Source of the DNA: Gnetum montanum
Taxonomy: Eukaryota; Streptophyta; Gnetopsida; Gnetales; Gnetaceae
Direction: 5' to 3'
Assembly (NCBI GenBank): GCA_015680685.1
Contig: MNCI01003605.1
Span: forward strand, 597,637-661,636
Length of the DNA stretch: 64,000 nt
Part shown: positions 1 through 11,993 of the stretch, in pieces
Layout: every line of letters begins with the position of its first letter
Position numbering within the stretch: position 1 is the first letter of the stretch
Made by a program: the position numbers and the translations under genes
The notes under the pieces: model-generated
What the model saw: the letters and a program-made list of their open reading frames with translations, nothing else
Told to the model about the DNA's origin: nothing
Database searches by the model: none

Positions 1-45
1 AATTAAATTCTAGATTTGTCGTCCACTTCACTAGCACGTGGGATA

Positions 46-545
46 TTTAAGTAAGTTATGTTGCCCATGAGCGTTTAATATTGAATGGCCTGTGTTGCTA
101 TGTCCATTGCCTGTATTACTGTGCCCATTGCCGGTGTTGCTGTGCCTATTGCTTGGTTACACATTAGAACTGTCAAGATTACTGTGTTTACTCCACAGGA
201 TACAAGAAGTTTGTTTTTTAAGTAAGTTATGTTGCCCATGAGCGTTTAATATTGAATGGCCTGTGTTGCATGCCCATTGCCTGTATTACTGTGCCCATTG
301 CCGGTGTTGCTGTGCCTATTGCTTGGTTACACATTAGAACTGTCAAGATTACTGTGTTTACTCCACAGGATACAAGAAGTTTGTTTTTTAAGTAAGTTAT
401 GTTGCCCATGAGCGTTTAATATTGAATGGCCTGTGTTGCATGCCCATTGCCTGTATTACTGTGCCCATTGCCGGTGTTGCTGTGCCTATTGCTTGGTTAC
501 AGAACTGTCAAGATTACTGTGTTTACTCCACAGGATACAAGAAGT
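46..545. repeat. Tandem repeat, three copies of a ~170-bp unit
   Basis: Three head-to-tail copies begin near 46, 217 and 387 (spacing 171 and 170 bp); the first two are nearly identical and the third lacks a few bases. Each unit contains smaller degenerate repeats of the type TGTGCCCATTGCCGGTGTTG. ORFs read across it on both strands are repeat read-through, not genes. It could be the edge of a satellite array or a tandem expansion inside a transposon; the left end of the window hides which. Confidence 0.9.
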
Positions 546-657
546 TTGTTTTTCCCCGTAATTTTAAGAATTCCGTCATGACCCTCATGTTTCACAGCAA
601 GTTTGTTTTTACTCCCCGTAATTTTAAAAATTTGGTCATGACCATCATGTTTCAATG
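541..657. repeat. Short direct duplication (~55 bp, two copies)
   Basis: Two adjacent copies (about 543-596 and 599-656) share the core CCCCGTAATTTTAA and end CATGTTTCA. The first copy overlaps the end of the third 170-bp unit, so this looks like a further local duplication growing from that array. Confidence 0.8.
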
Positions 658-764
658 AGTTGATGAAGGATAGTTTAGTTACTTAAAAGCATGTGGATTA
701 TGTTTTATGACCTAATTGTAAAAATATACATAATGGTCATGAAAAATCAATGTGTAATGTGTAA

Positions 765-951
765 CATGTATCAATCTATGATCATTAGTGTTTTTATTTT
801 TAAAATGTATCAATCTATAATCATTAGTGTTTTTATTTTTTTAAAGAAAAAGATAGGGTTTTAACCTAGTGTTGCCTTTTCCCACCTGTCACAANTTAAA
901 AAAAGAATAGGGTTTTAACCTAGTGTTGCCTTTTCCCACCTGTCACAATCA
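765..951. repeat. Two adjacent pairs of short direct repeats
   Basis: A ~40-bp AT-rich segment (about 766-803 and 805-843, core ATCATTAGTGTTTTTATTTTT) is duplicated, followed by a duplicated ~50-bp segment (about 846-894 and 900-949, core GGGTTTTAACCTAGTGTTGC). An ambiguous base N lies at 895 exactly between the second pair, which may mark a consensus problem at the duplication. Confidence 0.75.
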
Positions 952-1502
952 AAAGGTATCATGGCTATAAAGTATTAGAAGAAAAGGATAACTTTGCTAA
1001 TGTCCTAACCAAGGTCATTATATGCATTTTTGATAAAATTATGTTTATACCATGTTAAATTTCATAATTTATCAATTTTATGCATATTTGGTATATGTAT
1101 GCATCATTATAACTAGTGATCTATATAATTTTGTATAATTTGAGAGTAGCCACAACATCTTTAATTATGCAAAATTATGTACTAAGAGCTTTTGGATCAC
1201 ATATGATAGACAACATTAAATATTGTGATTAATCATATATAATATAATAAATTTTATTTCACACATTTTTATTGTATTTAATATGATTAATTTGGATGAT
1301 ATGTTAAATTATTTTTCTTAATTTGTCCACAAGGATTAAGAAAAGAAATATAATTTAATAGTTTCATCATAAGGATATATGAATCTTTTTGAATTCAAAT
1401 TTAGCCCATAGGCAATTTTATGTCATTTGATTCATATTTTTTAGGTTTTACATTGGTAAACATGTCTTATGGTATTTTAACCTCAAATTTAGTGACATAA
1501 GC
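952..1502. other. AT-rich spacer without a gene
   Basis: No reading frame, RNA gene or clear LTR edge is visible. By position it could be the 5' leader of the copia remnant that follows, but I find no primer-binding site such as TGGTATCAGAGC. Confidence 0.5.
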
Positions 1503-1907
1503 ATGTTTGATTATGTAGTTGTACAACCTGTAAGCTACTCTGATTTTAAATGTGACATTCCTAAATTAAAGGGTGATAATTATAACATGTGGAAGGAGAG
1601 AATTCTTCTTCATTTGGGCAAGATGGACATTGATTATGCTATTTGTAAGGATGAACCACTTTCCATTACAACAATCAGCTATCTAGATGATATTGGTAAT
1701 TATGAAAAATGGGAGCAGTTTAATCGCCTCTGTGTCATGTTCATAAAAACCAATATCTCGGCTGGTATACGTGGTTCACTAGAACAGTATGACAATGTGT
1801 GTGCTTTTTTAAAGGTCATTAATGAACAATTTGAGTCATCAAACAAGACATTGGCCAACACCTTGATAATGAAGTTCTCATTCATGAAGCTCACCTTATA
1901 TAATTGA
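1503..1907 (+). pseudogene. Ty1/copia gag, N-terminal fragment
   Basis: An open frame of 134 residues matches the N-terminal part of plant copia gag (gag-polypeptide of LTR copia type / UBN2 family). It has the characteristic 'PKLKGDNYNMWKERILLHLG', then a 'MDIDYAI.KDEP' block, 'MFIKTNISAGIRGS', and the helix with 'LANTLIMKFSFMKL'. In the family gag continues for about 100 more residues and then a CCHC knuckle. Here it stops at 1907, and the next bases belong to a gypsy element, so the gene is truncated at a junction and cannot make a working capsid protein. The start ATG at 1503 fits the family's usual short N-terminus. Confidence 0.8.
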
Positions 1908-2112
1908 TCAAACCTTTCCCTTTGGGGACATGATAATCTACAAACCTGACAACCCAAATAAAAATTAGTTGATCTATATCCAATAAATTAAATGTTTCCT
2001 AAAACCAAGACAGGCTAATGTAAATACTACCTCAACTGATGGACATCCATGTTCTATTTTTCAGATCTCCTCCTTCCAGCTCAATCGTGGGGAAGACAGC
2101 CATTCATGCTGA
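1908..2112 (+). pseudogene. AthH: last codons of an Athila-like pol (integrase tail)
   Basis: The plus strand here matches the end of AthA pol on the minus strand (5943-6190). Both share an 'FP.GD.IIYKP' block, then 'TS.DG.PCS.FQISSFQL', and end at a stop after a cysteine codon (TGA at 2110-2112 here, TAA in AthA). Two in-frame stops interrupt it. It marks the 3' end of pol of a plus-strand Athila-like element (AthH) whose upstream part is missing and replaced by the copia gag fragment. Non-functional. Confidence 0.7.
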
Positions 2113-3689
2113 CCATTACCATGGCCTCTCAATTTTTCTACTTTTTTATTTTTCATGTTTTTGATTTTACAAATTTTTGATTTTCTAATTTTTCTAATTT
2201 TACACCATCTTTAGTACCTTTAAACATTCTTGATTATTTTACACTTTCTTATATATTTTACTTTCTTTTGTTTCTTTTAATTAAGTGTGATATTTTCTCA
2301 TTTTTCCTAATAAATTTGCTTTATTGTCATAGGACACAATGTTGCTACTGATGTTTACTAATGATGGTTTGTGCTCAATGTGTGATTGTTGATGTCTGGT
2401 TTTTATTTTTGAATTCTGATGTTTGATGACTTTGGCATGGTTTATTTTTCATGGAATAGGTAGTGAGTCCACATCATCTGCCCATCTAATAAGGTTTATG
2501 GTTTTTCTTGTTCTGGGAATTTGAGGCCCATTTTTTATTAAAGAAACTTTTAATCAATTAGTGACCTTGGTAGTTCCAACATTAGGAAGGATCCAAAGGT
2601 TTGTAAAGGGTGTGACTTCAAGGGGACTCAATACTCTTGGTAATCTTCTTCTTGCTTGAGTGCTTAAGTGTTTTTTCACAAACTTGTTATCATTTCATAC
2701 CATCCAATGATAGGAAGATAAATAACATCGTTGCATGGTATGGTTCCCATTATTCAAAAAAGATGATGGGAATTCAAAGCACATCCCTTGGACAAATAAA
2801 AGAGCTACAAGCACTAGTTATGAGACTTTAAAGACATACACCTATGCCTGAAGGTCCCTTGTAACTAAGGCCCTCTCTCTCTCACTTCCTACTTCTCTCT
2901 CATCTTTGTGGAATGGTAGTTGTCTTGCAGAAATACTCTTGTGTAGTGGATACTCTTTGTGGAGTGGATGGATCGGTATTAGAGTGACAATGTGAAGTCA
3001 CTGAAAGTGGATGGCTTTGGTCTAGACTAAAGATGAAACTTCTCAAGTCATTTTAACCATAATTTGACAAGGGACTTCTTATGACCTCAATTTGAAACCT
3101 CATTCCACCTTCTCTATCATCCATCCATGCTGCCATAACCCACCTCACTACCAGGTTCTATGTTATTCTCTATGTCTTGAGTGGATTCTTTTGGGTTGGT
3201 CCTTAACTTGTCATGATCATTAAATTGACTATGGGACCCACAGGCTCCTTAGTTGATGTTATGCAAGGGAAAAAATGGCATGAGCCTGCTATGGGGAGGA
3301 CTCACTTGCATAACTTTTGGCTTGATTAGTTAAGGTTCCTTACCTTTAACATTGCTACAATCCTGTATTTCATATTTTCCATTGTGTAAACCACTCAGTA
3401 CTCCTTAATCTTTCATTACGTACACCATTAAATTAATTTTTTTCCAATTTCTTCAAATTTATGAAGTTTAATGTCCTCTTCTCATGATTTCATACTATTC
3501 TTGGTCTTCTAAGCTTTCATTTGACCCCAATTTCATCAAAAAATTCCTTGTATTTTGAAAATTTGATCAAAGTTAATGAAAGTCCATGGTGGTCAATAGC
3601 TATGTCAATGAGGCCTTGTTGATGTCGTTGACCATGTCAATGGGGCCCATAAATGAGGCCTTGTTCATGCAGTTTAAAAATACTATATA
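2113..3689 (+). other. AthH: 3' non-coding region after pol
   Basis: No gene is visible. The stretch is collinear with the AthA 3' region read on the other strand: for example 2740-2880 matches roughly 5180-5310, including 'TTGCATGGTATGGTT' and a CT-rich run near 2872-2900. This shows that AthH and AthA are related elements in opposite orientation. The segment ends at the TSD of AthA. Confidence 0.65.
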
Positions 3690-3694
3690 TACCA
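3690..3694. repeat. Target-site duplication of AthA, left copy (TACCA)
   Basis: TACCA immediately precedes the LTR start TGATGAG at 3695 and is repeated exactly at 13013-13017 after the other LTR. Five base pairs is the usual length for Ty3/gypsy integrases. Confidence 0.8.
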
Positions 3695-3998
3695 TGATGA
3701 GGGACGAGGTACCCCTACGCTTAACCATACGAATACAAGCATTTCATGCACAATCCAGTTGAATTCCAAGGACTAAGTGCTTATGTGTCCTTCAGGAACA
3801 TGGATGGGTTGGTTGATCGTTGTCTTCCCAGGCTTACCTGTATGTCACAATTGTATGGTTTAAGCTTGAAGCATATGATTTTTATAGCTTTTATGTTTTT
3901 ATGTTTTATAGCTAGAGTAACCACTCTAATAATTAGAATAAATGCTAGAGTAACCACTCTAATAATTAGAGTAACTGCTAGAGTAACTACTCTCATCA
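3695..3998 (-). repeat. AthA 3' LTR, internally deleted (304 bp)
   Basis: It starts TGATGAG and ends CTCATCA on the plus strand, a 7-bp terminal inverted repeat. The first ~220 bp align with 11994-12220. A gap then joins directly to the palindromic repeats at 3909-3998, which align with the far end of the 1019-bp right LTR. The promoter region is within the missing part. Confidence 0.85.
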
Positions 3999-4012
3999 TA
4001 CCCCCATGATTG
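3999..4012 (-). promoter_or_regulatory. AthA polypurine tract
   Basis: On the minus strand the bases ATCATGGGGGTA lie directly before the 3' LTR. This is the expected place and composition for the primer of plus-strand DNA synthesis. Confidence 0.6.
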
Positions 4013-5332
4013 AATGAAAACTCATCCTCAAGTTCCTTACAAAATATTGGGAAGATATGGGATTATTGACTAATTGACAACTAACGGTGAAATGGGATGA
4101 TAGATTCAACGTGCCCAGTGAACAGATCAATATGCATATTACAACATTAGTGTTCATGACGATTGTGGTGAACACTCATACATAAATGACATCCAAGCCT
4201 TTATTTGGCAGCTTGAAGATAAAGAGAGAGAGAGAAAGAAGATGGAGCATGTTGTAGCCAATGCCGAGATTGCACCTTCCGTTGTTTCTCCATAGCCATT
4301 CCACCAACCTTGCTCCTTTCATAAATGCTTCAATTCCAATCCATCTTGAGTGCTTCCTCCAAGCCTAGTCCATTATTTGTATGATCACCATCTACACACA
4401 CAACATAGACATAAATGAGAAACGATAGATAATCCACAACGTAGTTGATACCTTGCCTTGATATGAAGTGCATTGGCTAAGTTGTGGTTATGGTAGAAAT
4501 TGGTTCAAAGATTTATCATTAGCCACTACCCAAGGTGTAGGGGTTAGGCAATTAATAAAATGGAAAAAATTGAAAAATTTGTGCTAGGGCCACCACAACT
4601 AAGAGTGAACCTCTAGTAGCTATAACATGGAAAAAAAAAGAGGAACAAGAAAGATGAAAAATATCAACGGCAACACCAATAAAATGGATGTCATGGATGG
4701 GGATGAAACAAGAAATGATTGATTGTAGGAAATGTTTAAGGGAAAGAAGTTAACAATTGCACCAAAAAGAAATGCTAGTGGGTCCTCCCCAAAGTAGGTT
4801 CATGCCCTTTATGCCATAACAAACCCACAAACCAAAGAATCCGTAGGCTCTAGGAATGTCATTTGGATGCAAGAGCTAAAAACTTACCCACAAGAATTCA
4901 CCAAAGAAAAACAATGCATCAACCTAGAATGGACTAATGATAAAATTGGTAATGAGGTGGAAAATGGGAAAAGATGGAGAGGAGAGAATGAAATGGAATC
5001 CCAAGAATAAGGTTGTGTAAAGCCCCTTGTGTATTTCATGGTTAAGATAACTAAGTAGAACTCATCCCAAATCCATACTCAAACCAGCCACATTTAATGA
5101 CCTTGCATCAATACACTTGGCCAATCCTTCCTCTTAAGGCAACAAGAATGCTTCCACAAAGAGTGAGCACCATCCCAAGGAGAGTGATATGGAGAAGCAG
5201 GAAGCAAGAAAGGGCCTTAGTTAGAGAAAACCTTTAGGCATCACTAACATGTCTTTCCAGTTCCATAACCAACACTTGTAGCCCATATTGCTTTATTATG
5301 TCTAACGGGTGTGCTTTGAATTATCACCTTTT

Positions 5333-5377
<45 letters not shown>

Positions 5378-5942
5378 GTTTATGTGTGAGAACCATACCA
5401 TGCAAAGACTTATTTTTATTCACTCAACTTCCTAATAGTTGAACAATGTTAGAATGGTGGAAAATCCAAGAAAAAACATCCAAGCACCCAAGAGAATGGC
5501 TAGCACTAATGCATTGAATCCCCTTGAAGTCAAACCATTTTCATCCTTTGAGTCTTTTCTTGGTTTGAAAAATACCTAGCCACCAATTCATTAACAAGTT
5601 TACTTAGAAAAATGGGACTATATAGTTCCAAGCCAAAGGAGACCGTAGAGTTGTATGAATGAGTGGATGACGTGGACTCATTGCCTGTTTTACCGAAAGA
5701 ACCATACTTGAATATCAGCATCATAATTCAAAGGTAGAAACCAAACATTAGTCATCAATATGATATAATTCAATCCACCATCATGAGAACTTATTAGCTG
5801 ATGAATAAAAGTAAATCAAGCAAACAAAGAAATAGTAAAAACATGAACAATGGTGTAAAAAAAAATAAGAAAAGTTGAAAGAATATGTAAAATGAAAAAT
5901 GTGTAAAATAAAAATACAAAAAGAACTAAGGGCCTAGAACAG
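4013..5942 (-). other. AthA 3' non-coding region
   Basis: No convincing gene lies between the pol stop and the polypurine tract. It contains a CT microsatellite (5337-5375) and is collinear with the AthH 3' region at 2113-3689. Full Athila elements often carry an envelope-like ORF here, but none is recognisable in this copy. Confidence 0.6.
5337..5375. repeat. (CT)n microsatellite
   Basis: An uninterrupted CT run of about 39 bp. AthH has a much shorter CT run at the equivalent place (near 2872), so it expanded after the copies separated. Confidence 0.95.
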
Positions 5943-7060
5943 TTAGCATAGGTTTCCATCTCGCCCATGACTAAGTTGGAAGGAGGAGATCTGAAATAGT
6001 GAGCAGGGTTGTCCATCAAGAGAGGTAGCATGTGTACTGGCTGTCCTAAGCTCCTGGAAAGGTTTGGTTTGTTGCACGTTGACCAAAAGTTTCTTATTCA
6101 AAATCTTAGGTTTGTATATTATGTCCCCTGAAGGAAAATTTGCATAAATAATATAAGGTCCTTCCGATAGTGTTTCAAATTTAGTACGTTGTGGCACATG
6201 TGTGGGATTCTAGTAGAGAACCTTATCTCCTGGTTGATATTTAACTTTCCTAATTCTTAGGTCATGATGTTGTTTATTAAAGGCCTTGTGCAATCCATTA
6301 GATGACATGGTAGCTAATCAATTTTCATCTAGCAAGTTAAGGATTACTAACCATTGTTTCTGTGCTAAATCAAGGTCAAGGTTGAGGTCACATGTCATGG
6401 ATAGTGTATGGAGCTTAGTTTGAACGGGAAGCATTGGTCATTTACTATACACTAACTCATAGGGAGAGTAGCCTGTAGGGAGTTTCCATGTGGAGCGGTA
6501 TGCCTAAAGAGCATCATTCATTTTAGTGCTCCAATCTTGCCTAAACTTGCTAATGGTTCTTGTCAATATCTTCATAATCTTCCTATTGGTGACTTCTGCT
6601 TAACCATTCTCTTGGGGGTGGTATGGTATAGTCAATTTATGCTCAACCCTTAAGTGTTGCATTAATTTTAGAAAAGTTGCACCTGTGAAGTGTGTACCAT
6701 TATCTAAAATAAGTGCACAGGGCATACCAAACCTATTTATGATTTGTTTTTGAACAAATCTTGCAGCTGTAGATGATGTACAATCTTTAACAGTAGCTGT
6801 TCAGCCCATTTTTTTAGGTAATCAATGGTAACAATAATATAATCTTTTCCATTGAACATTGGTGTAATCGACCCCATAAAATTAATTCCCCAAATGTCAA
6901 AGGGTTCTAACGGTTGAATCCATTGTTGGAGACCCTCCATTCTAGTAGCCATTCCCCCATCACGTTGATAGTGCTCATAAGATTGGACGAAATGATTGGC
7001 ATCCTGAAATAATGTAGGCCAATAATATCCTGCAAGTAAGATCTTGATGGCTATTCATCT
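5943..7060 (-). pseudogene. AthA integrase
   Basis: Minus-strand fragments read as an Athila-lineage integrase, which joins element cDNA to host DNA in the nucleus. The core begins with 'PFDIWGINFMG' (first catalytic Asp), followed by 'YIIVTIDYLKKWAE'. The region around 6600-6700 gives degraded equivalents of the 'DNG..F' and 'NG..E' blocks. The C-terminal tail with 'FETLSEGPYIIYANFPSGD' ends at TAA (5943-5945). Stops and frameshifts occur throughout, for example after 'LQLQDLFKNKS'. It follows RT-RNase H in the usual gypsy order. Confidence 0.75.
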
Positions 7061-7069
7061 CCCAGAGTA

Positions 7070-9000
7070 ATGACCCCCATAAGAACCCTCATGAGCATGT
7101 TGGAGAACTCGCAGTTGATCTATATTAGGATCACACCATCGAACCAATCCATCAAGACACACTTTGTAAAGTTGCCCATTAATCTTCATAAAGTACTTGG
7201 ATCAATGAAGAAACTGTTGTTTCTTCTTAAGGTTCAACTCTTGTGTTGTTTATTGGGTGAGGAGATAGGTAAGAATGCTACTGTACCAATTTGTCTCTAT
7301 GGGTGATTGATTATTCACAACACCAACAAAGAGGAATACATCAGGGAAATGATCAAAAATTGGATACTCATCCTCTTTTTTGTCCCATCACAATCGAGAT
7401 AAATGATCAGCAAATACATTCTTGGTGCCCTTGCAATCGATCATCATTAAAGTGAACTCTTGTAGGATTACAAGCCATCATATGATACAAGGGCTTACCA
7501 TTGGCTTATTCATGAGGAACCAAATTGCACTATGATCTGTATGTATATATACTTTATATCCCAATACATAGTATCTAAACTTTTCTAGTGCAAACATTGC
7601 AACCATTAATTCTTTCTCTGTGGTAGTGTATTTAAGTTGTGCACTAGCGATACTTCTACTTGCATAGTGGATATAATAAGGACATTTTTGGTCATCTAAC
7701 TATGTGAGTACGGCTCCTAAGATAGTTGGATGTGTTAGTCATAATATGGAATGGTTTGGACCAGTCAAGAGCTTGTAGAACAGGTGTTTGCACAATCTTC
7801 TTCTTTAAAGTTTCAAAAGCTAGTTTACATTCCCTGGTCCATTCAAAAGATATGTCCTTTTTCATTAATTTTACCAATGGTTTGGCAACCTTTGAAAAGT
7901 TCTTAATAAATCTCCTATACTAGCCAGTGTGTCCAAGGAATGACTAAATATCTTTGGTAGTTTCTAGTTGATGGGTAATTCCTTGGATAACTTTGATTTT
8001 CTCAGGGTCTACCTCTATCCTTGTGTGTGAGATTTTGTGCCCTAGTACTACACCTTCTTGGACCCTCAAATGGGTTTTCTACCAATTGACCCTCAAATTG
8101 GTTTCTGCACATCTTTTTAACACTTGCTCGAAATGGTCAAAGGCTTTATCAAAGTTTGCTTCATAAGTGGAGAAGTCGTCCATAAAGACCTCCACGTCAT
8201 TACCTATCTGATGTTGGAATATGCTTAGAACTAGTCGTTGAAATGTTGCAGGGGCATTGCACAAGCCAAACGACATATGTTTGTATGTGAATGTTCCCCA
8301 AGGACTAGTGAACATAGTTTTGGCTTAGTCTTCTGGGGCTATTTTTATTTGGTTATATCTACTATATCCATTCAAAAAACTGTAATAGCGATGCCCTACG
8401 ATAGTGTCTAAGACTTGGTCAACAAATGGCAATAGAAAGTAATATTTGAATGTTGCCATATTTAGTAGCCTAAAATCTATCCACACCCTCCATTTTCCTC
8501 CCTTTTGAGGCATAATAACTAAGGGGCTAACCCATTTGCTATCAGCAATGGGGTATATGAACCCAGCCTTGAGAATTTTTTTGATTTCTTCCTTAACTAC
8601 TTGTTGTAGCTTAGGTTTCAATCGCCTCTACGGTTGTCTTCAAGGCTTCATGGAGGGGTCAGTGTAAATTCTATGTTGGCATATCTTAGGATCTATTCTA
8701 GTTAATTCGGGATATGATCAATCAAAGGCTTCCGACCATTTATTTATTACATTCAGCAGTTCTTCTTTCTATTGAGGAGAAAACTTAGTGTTGATAATTA
8801 CCAGTTTTCCATTTTTAAGGAACGAATATTCCATACCAATGGGTAATGGTTTCAACTCGAGGGGCTCCTTCTTAAATTTCTTAGGGATTTCCAACTTTCC
8901 CCGGTTGATATTTTTAAGGTTAAGACTTGGAAGTTAGTAGTGGACTTGCTCTAATGCAAACCTTCACTTGGTTCCATGCATATGAGTGAACTGCTTTCTT
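7070..9000 (-). pseudogene. AthA reverse transcriptase and RNase H
   Basis: The RT palm is recognisable: 'SPLVIMPQKGGKWRVWIDFR' (8460-8530), 'GYSRYNQIKIAPED' (near 8330), then 'FGLCNAPATFQR' and the catalytic box as FMDD within 'VEVFMDDFSTY' (about 8180). The connection domain follows ('FEWTRECKLAFETLKK', near 7850). RNase H is only traceable in fragments down to about 7100. A stop lies between 'IAPED' and the next frame at about 8320, with others downstream. The product would copy element RNA into DNA, but this copy cannot. Confidence 0.8.
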
Positions 9001-9127
9001 GATTAGCTATCCACCACTAGGTGTCTTCCTGTTGTGTGGCTACTACATATAGGAATATTTGTATGTTAATCCATTGTGCACACTGATTGCATGCAGGCGA
9101 TGCTAAACTTTGCACAAATCATGACCT

Positions 9128-9763
9128 CTACACGCAATTACACGATGTGTCACTGTATGCAATGCATGGAACTTTCTTCTTCTTGATCTTTCTGAAAGTA
9201 TTTTTCTTTGATATTTCTAGGGAAAGATCATGGATTTCTAAGTGTGTGTCGATGGTGCTTAGCCATCCTCTTCCCATTATGATTGGAAAGTCCCCCTTAC
9301 CGTTGTTTACTTGAATCACTAGGAAGTCAGCTGGGTATGACCATCCACAAATGGTGGTAACAATGTCTTCCACCAGTTCCAACAGGATAGTGATGGATTG
9401 GTAGGCCATCTCTAGATAGATGTTGGTCTTTTTCAATGGAGGTAGGTTCTAGGCCTTGTACATTTCTTGAGAAATTAATTTGACACTAGAATCTGAATCC
9501 AAAAGAGCATTGCATATTGCATTTCCAATGATTTGTAAATATATCATAGGACTCCGAGGATCAGATAATTTCCTTGGAAGGTGGTCAAATTTGATCCAAT
9601 TGGTGACAGCATCTATTATCATGACCGTATGTGTTGAGTGCAATGATTGGGTTGAAGGGTGCTCCAAAGTTTTGATTAATGCAAAGGTGTCTAAGGAATC
9701 AGCTGCTTGTGATTGCAAGGGATTGGTTGGACTGTTGGTCCTAAAGAAAGGTATTTTCTTCAT
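9128..9763 (-). pseudogene. AthA aspartic protease region
   Basis: Two minus-strand frames cover the retroviral-type protease. The block 'AICNALLDSDSSVKLIS' (about 9480-9530) corresponds to the family's 'ALLD.G.SV.L' active site, with the Gly of D-S/T-G replaced by Asp. Downstream 'DFPIIMGRGWLSTID' matches the conserved 'ILGR.WL' flap/core strand. The two halves are in different frames around 9440. It would process gag-pol. It is inactive by substitution and frameshift. Confidence 0.7.
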
Positions 9764-10322
9764 GTGGTTGTTGGAACCAACAATAGGTTGAGAGTTAACA
9801 GCCCTCGTGGCATTATGTTGCTATGGTTGGGTAGGGATTTCACCTTGCATCACGAGATTAGGTGGTAGTGGAGCTATTGGTGGAAGAGATGTGACCAAAT
9901 GAGAAGGATGATACACTTGTAGAATATTGCCTCTAGAATAGGGAGTCCCATAATACTCGTGGGCTTAGTAGTGAGGTTGAGGAGTGACATGACCAGTAGA
10001 GGCACATGGGGAGATTGGCTACTGCACATAATATCCATACGAGTCTGGTTGCCGATAAGGATACTGTTGCCTTGGTGGTGGCATTTCCCATGATTGTGGA
10101 TGTTGCCACTATTGATATTTCTCAATCAGTTGTGGTGGAGTTCCACTGGGATAATATGTTAAGGGTTGGTAGAACTGCCTTGGGTTACCTTGAGGATAAG
10201 GTAACCTTTGGGGTGGTTTCCTTTTTTCTTAATTGTAGGTTGAGTGCATACACCCCAAACTCCTACAGATGTGAGATTATAGGGAAAAATCCCTTAGCTT
10301 GGTCATATTTACATATCTCACA
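9764..10322 (-). other. AthA gag-protease linker, degraded
   Basis: Low-complexity minus-strand frames rich in Gln, Pro and Asn join gag to protease. No CCHC knuckle is recognisable. It probably represents the C-terminal part of gag. Confidence 0.4.
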
Positions 10323-11620
10323 TCAACTATCATTGTCTATTTCTAAATCCACAACCTCTACAATGATGGAAACTTTCTCTTTACCCTTGCTATGTGCATG
10401 TTCAGCCTCTTTCATTTTTCTTTTCTCACTACTTTTCTCTCTAGACTCCTCTACTATTTTAAGAACAGTTTGAAATCTATTGTCTAGGGAATCCCACATT
10501 TGGTCTACCTTTGTTAAAACTTCTGATGTCATCTTTTGGATAGGCAAAGTTTTCCTATTCACCATCTCTTCGAGTGGTGACTCTTCTTCATCCTCACAAA
10601 ATCTTACTCCCCTCTTCTGAAGGGAAGGATCTTGGTTATACTCTTCTATACTTTCTCTCTTCTGTAGCTCACCTTCTTCCTTAGAAACTTGCTCCAATAG
10701 TCTTTGAATTTGATGGGACCTAATCTCAAATAGCCTCCCTTGGGCATAACTCCCAAGGGTTCTTCTCATTTCATGCCTAAGCTCATCCATGAGATGATGC
10801 AGTTGATCCCTTTGCGAATAACCATGGCTAGGACAATGATGTAATAATGCATAGTATTGGCCCATGGTAGCATCCAAGGGTTCATGTCCTCCTTTTTCCA
10901 TCCTTGGATTTTCTTTTGCAAGTTGGACATTCAGGAGTACGTTTGGTACTTATCATTAAACAATTCTAACATGGTACTCCACCTACAAATGGATTCTAGT
11001 TCTAAGGATTGGTACCAGCTTTTCACTTCTTTAACTAGTGTCTGTGAGAACAACTTATGTTTTTTCCATTTGTTCTCTATGTTTTGTAAGGCACATGCAT
11101 CATGGAATTCTTGTAAGTGATTCTGAGGATCAGTTTTGTATCCCCCTTCAAATCATGGGATGTTATTCATATCTAATCTCTTGATCCTACTATCTTTTTG
11201 GTGCCTTGTTGGAATTCCAATAGCCTTAGTTATGTCTAACATACTTCAAGTAGCGAGTAGGGGTTCATCATGATCATCTTGTCCATGGAATCTATGATGC
11301 CTACATTGTTCTCTACTCTCCATTATTCTATGTTTTGACTCTCTAGAGTGCCCTCATCACCTTTCCTAGCTATTTCATCTATGACTTCCACTTTTCCTAC
11401 CTTTATCCCCATGGTCTTTTTCTTTATGACTACGTCTAGATATTGAAGGCGAGGATGAAGGAGATGATGAAGGTGAAGAAGAAAGAGAAACATCACTGTT
11501 ATGGTGTCTGATTCTCCATAATGGTGTTTGATACCTTCTCTTCTACAATCTTGGCCCCAATCGCAATTGCGATCAAAATGTCCACCCTTATCATGAGTTT
11601 GTGTCCTTTTTTGGACCCTT
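10323..11620 (-). pseudogene. AthA gag
   Basis: The minus strand encodes an N-terminal basic, low-complexity stretch (about 11380-11480, Arg/Ser/Lys rich). Next comes the retrotransposon gag domain: 'YKTDPQNHLQEFHDACA' (about 11130), 'LFSQTLVKEVKSWYQSL', and a W..M-L-F..KY block near 10960. A frameshift at ~10900 leads to a 192-residue frame with 'QYYALLHHCPSHGYSQRDQL', 'RRTLGSYAQGRLFEI' and a charged coiled-coil-like tail ending at 10323. The order matches Athila gag, which forms the virus-like particle. Stops (for example TGA after 'KYQTYS') break it. Confidence 0.75.
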
Positions 11621-11969
11621 TGTACCCATGGGTGTCAAAACCTAGGTTATGAATAGTGGAATGAAGATCTTGATACATAACCGCTTGGCCAAAGCCAAGG
11701 GGAGGAACATCATTATGTGGTCAACTACTTGAGGTAGGTTCACCACCCTCATTTTTGCTTAAGACATGTGAGGCATCTTGGGACCACTTACCCTTCAAAG
11801 ACTTATGATGTCTCTCCTGTTGTAAGTCCNGGTGCTTTCATACAAAGAAGGAGACATACTTGTCTATTTAGTGTGTAATGTATTCTTGTTTATTATTTTC
11901 TCAACCAACCCTAAGGGTTTGTTCCAATGATGTGAATGATTTCCTATGTTCTAGTTAGTGCACAAACAA
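11621..11969 (-). other. AthA leader between primer site and gag
   Basis: No ORF is visible. An N lies at 11830. This is the expected untranslated leader. Confidence 0.5.
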
Positions 11970-11993
11970 CTAAGTCCCTAGAAATGGCAACAA
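11970..11993 (-). promoter_or_regulatory. AthA primer-binding site
   Basis: Directly inside the 5' LTR the minus strand reads TGTTGCCATTTCTAGGGA. This aligns without gaps to the Athila-type primer site TGGCGCCGTTGCCGGGGA at 12 of 18 positions; four of the six differences are transitions. Confidence 0.6.
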
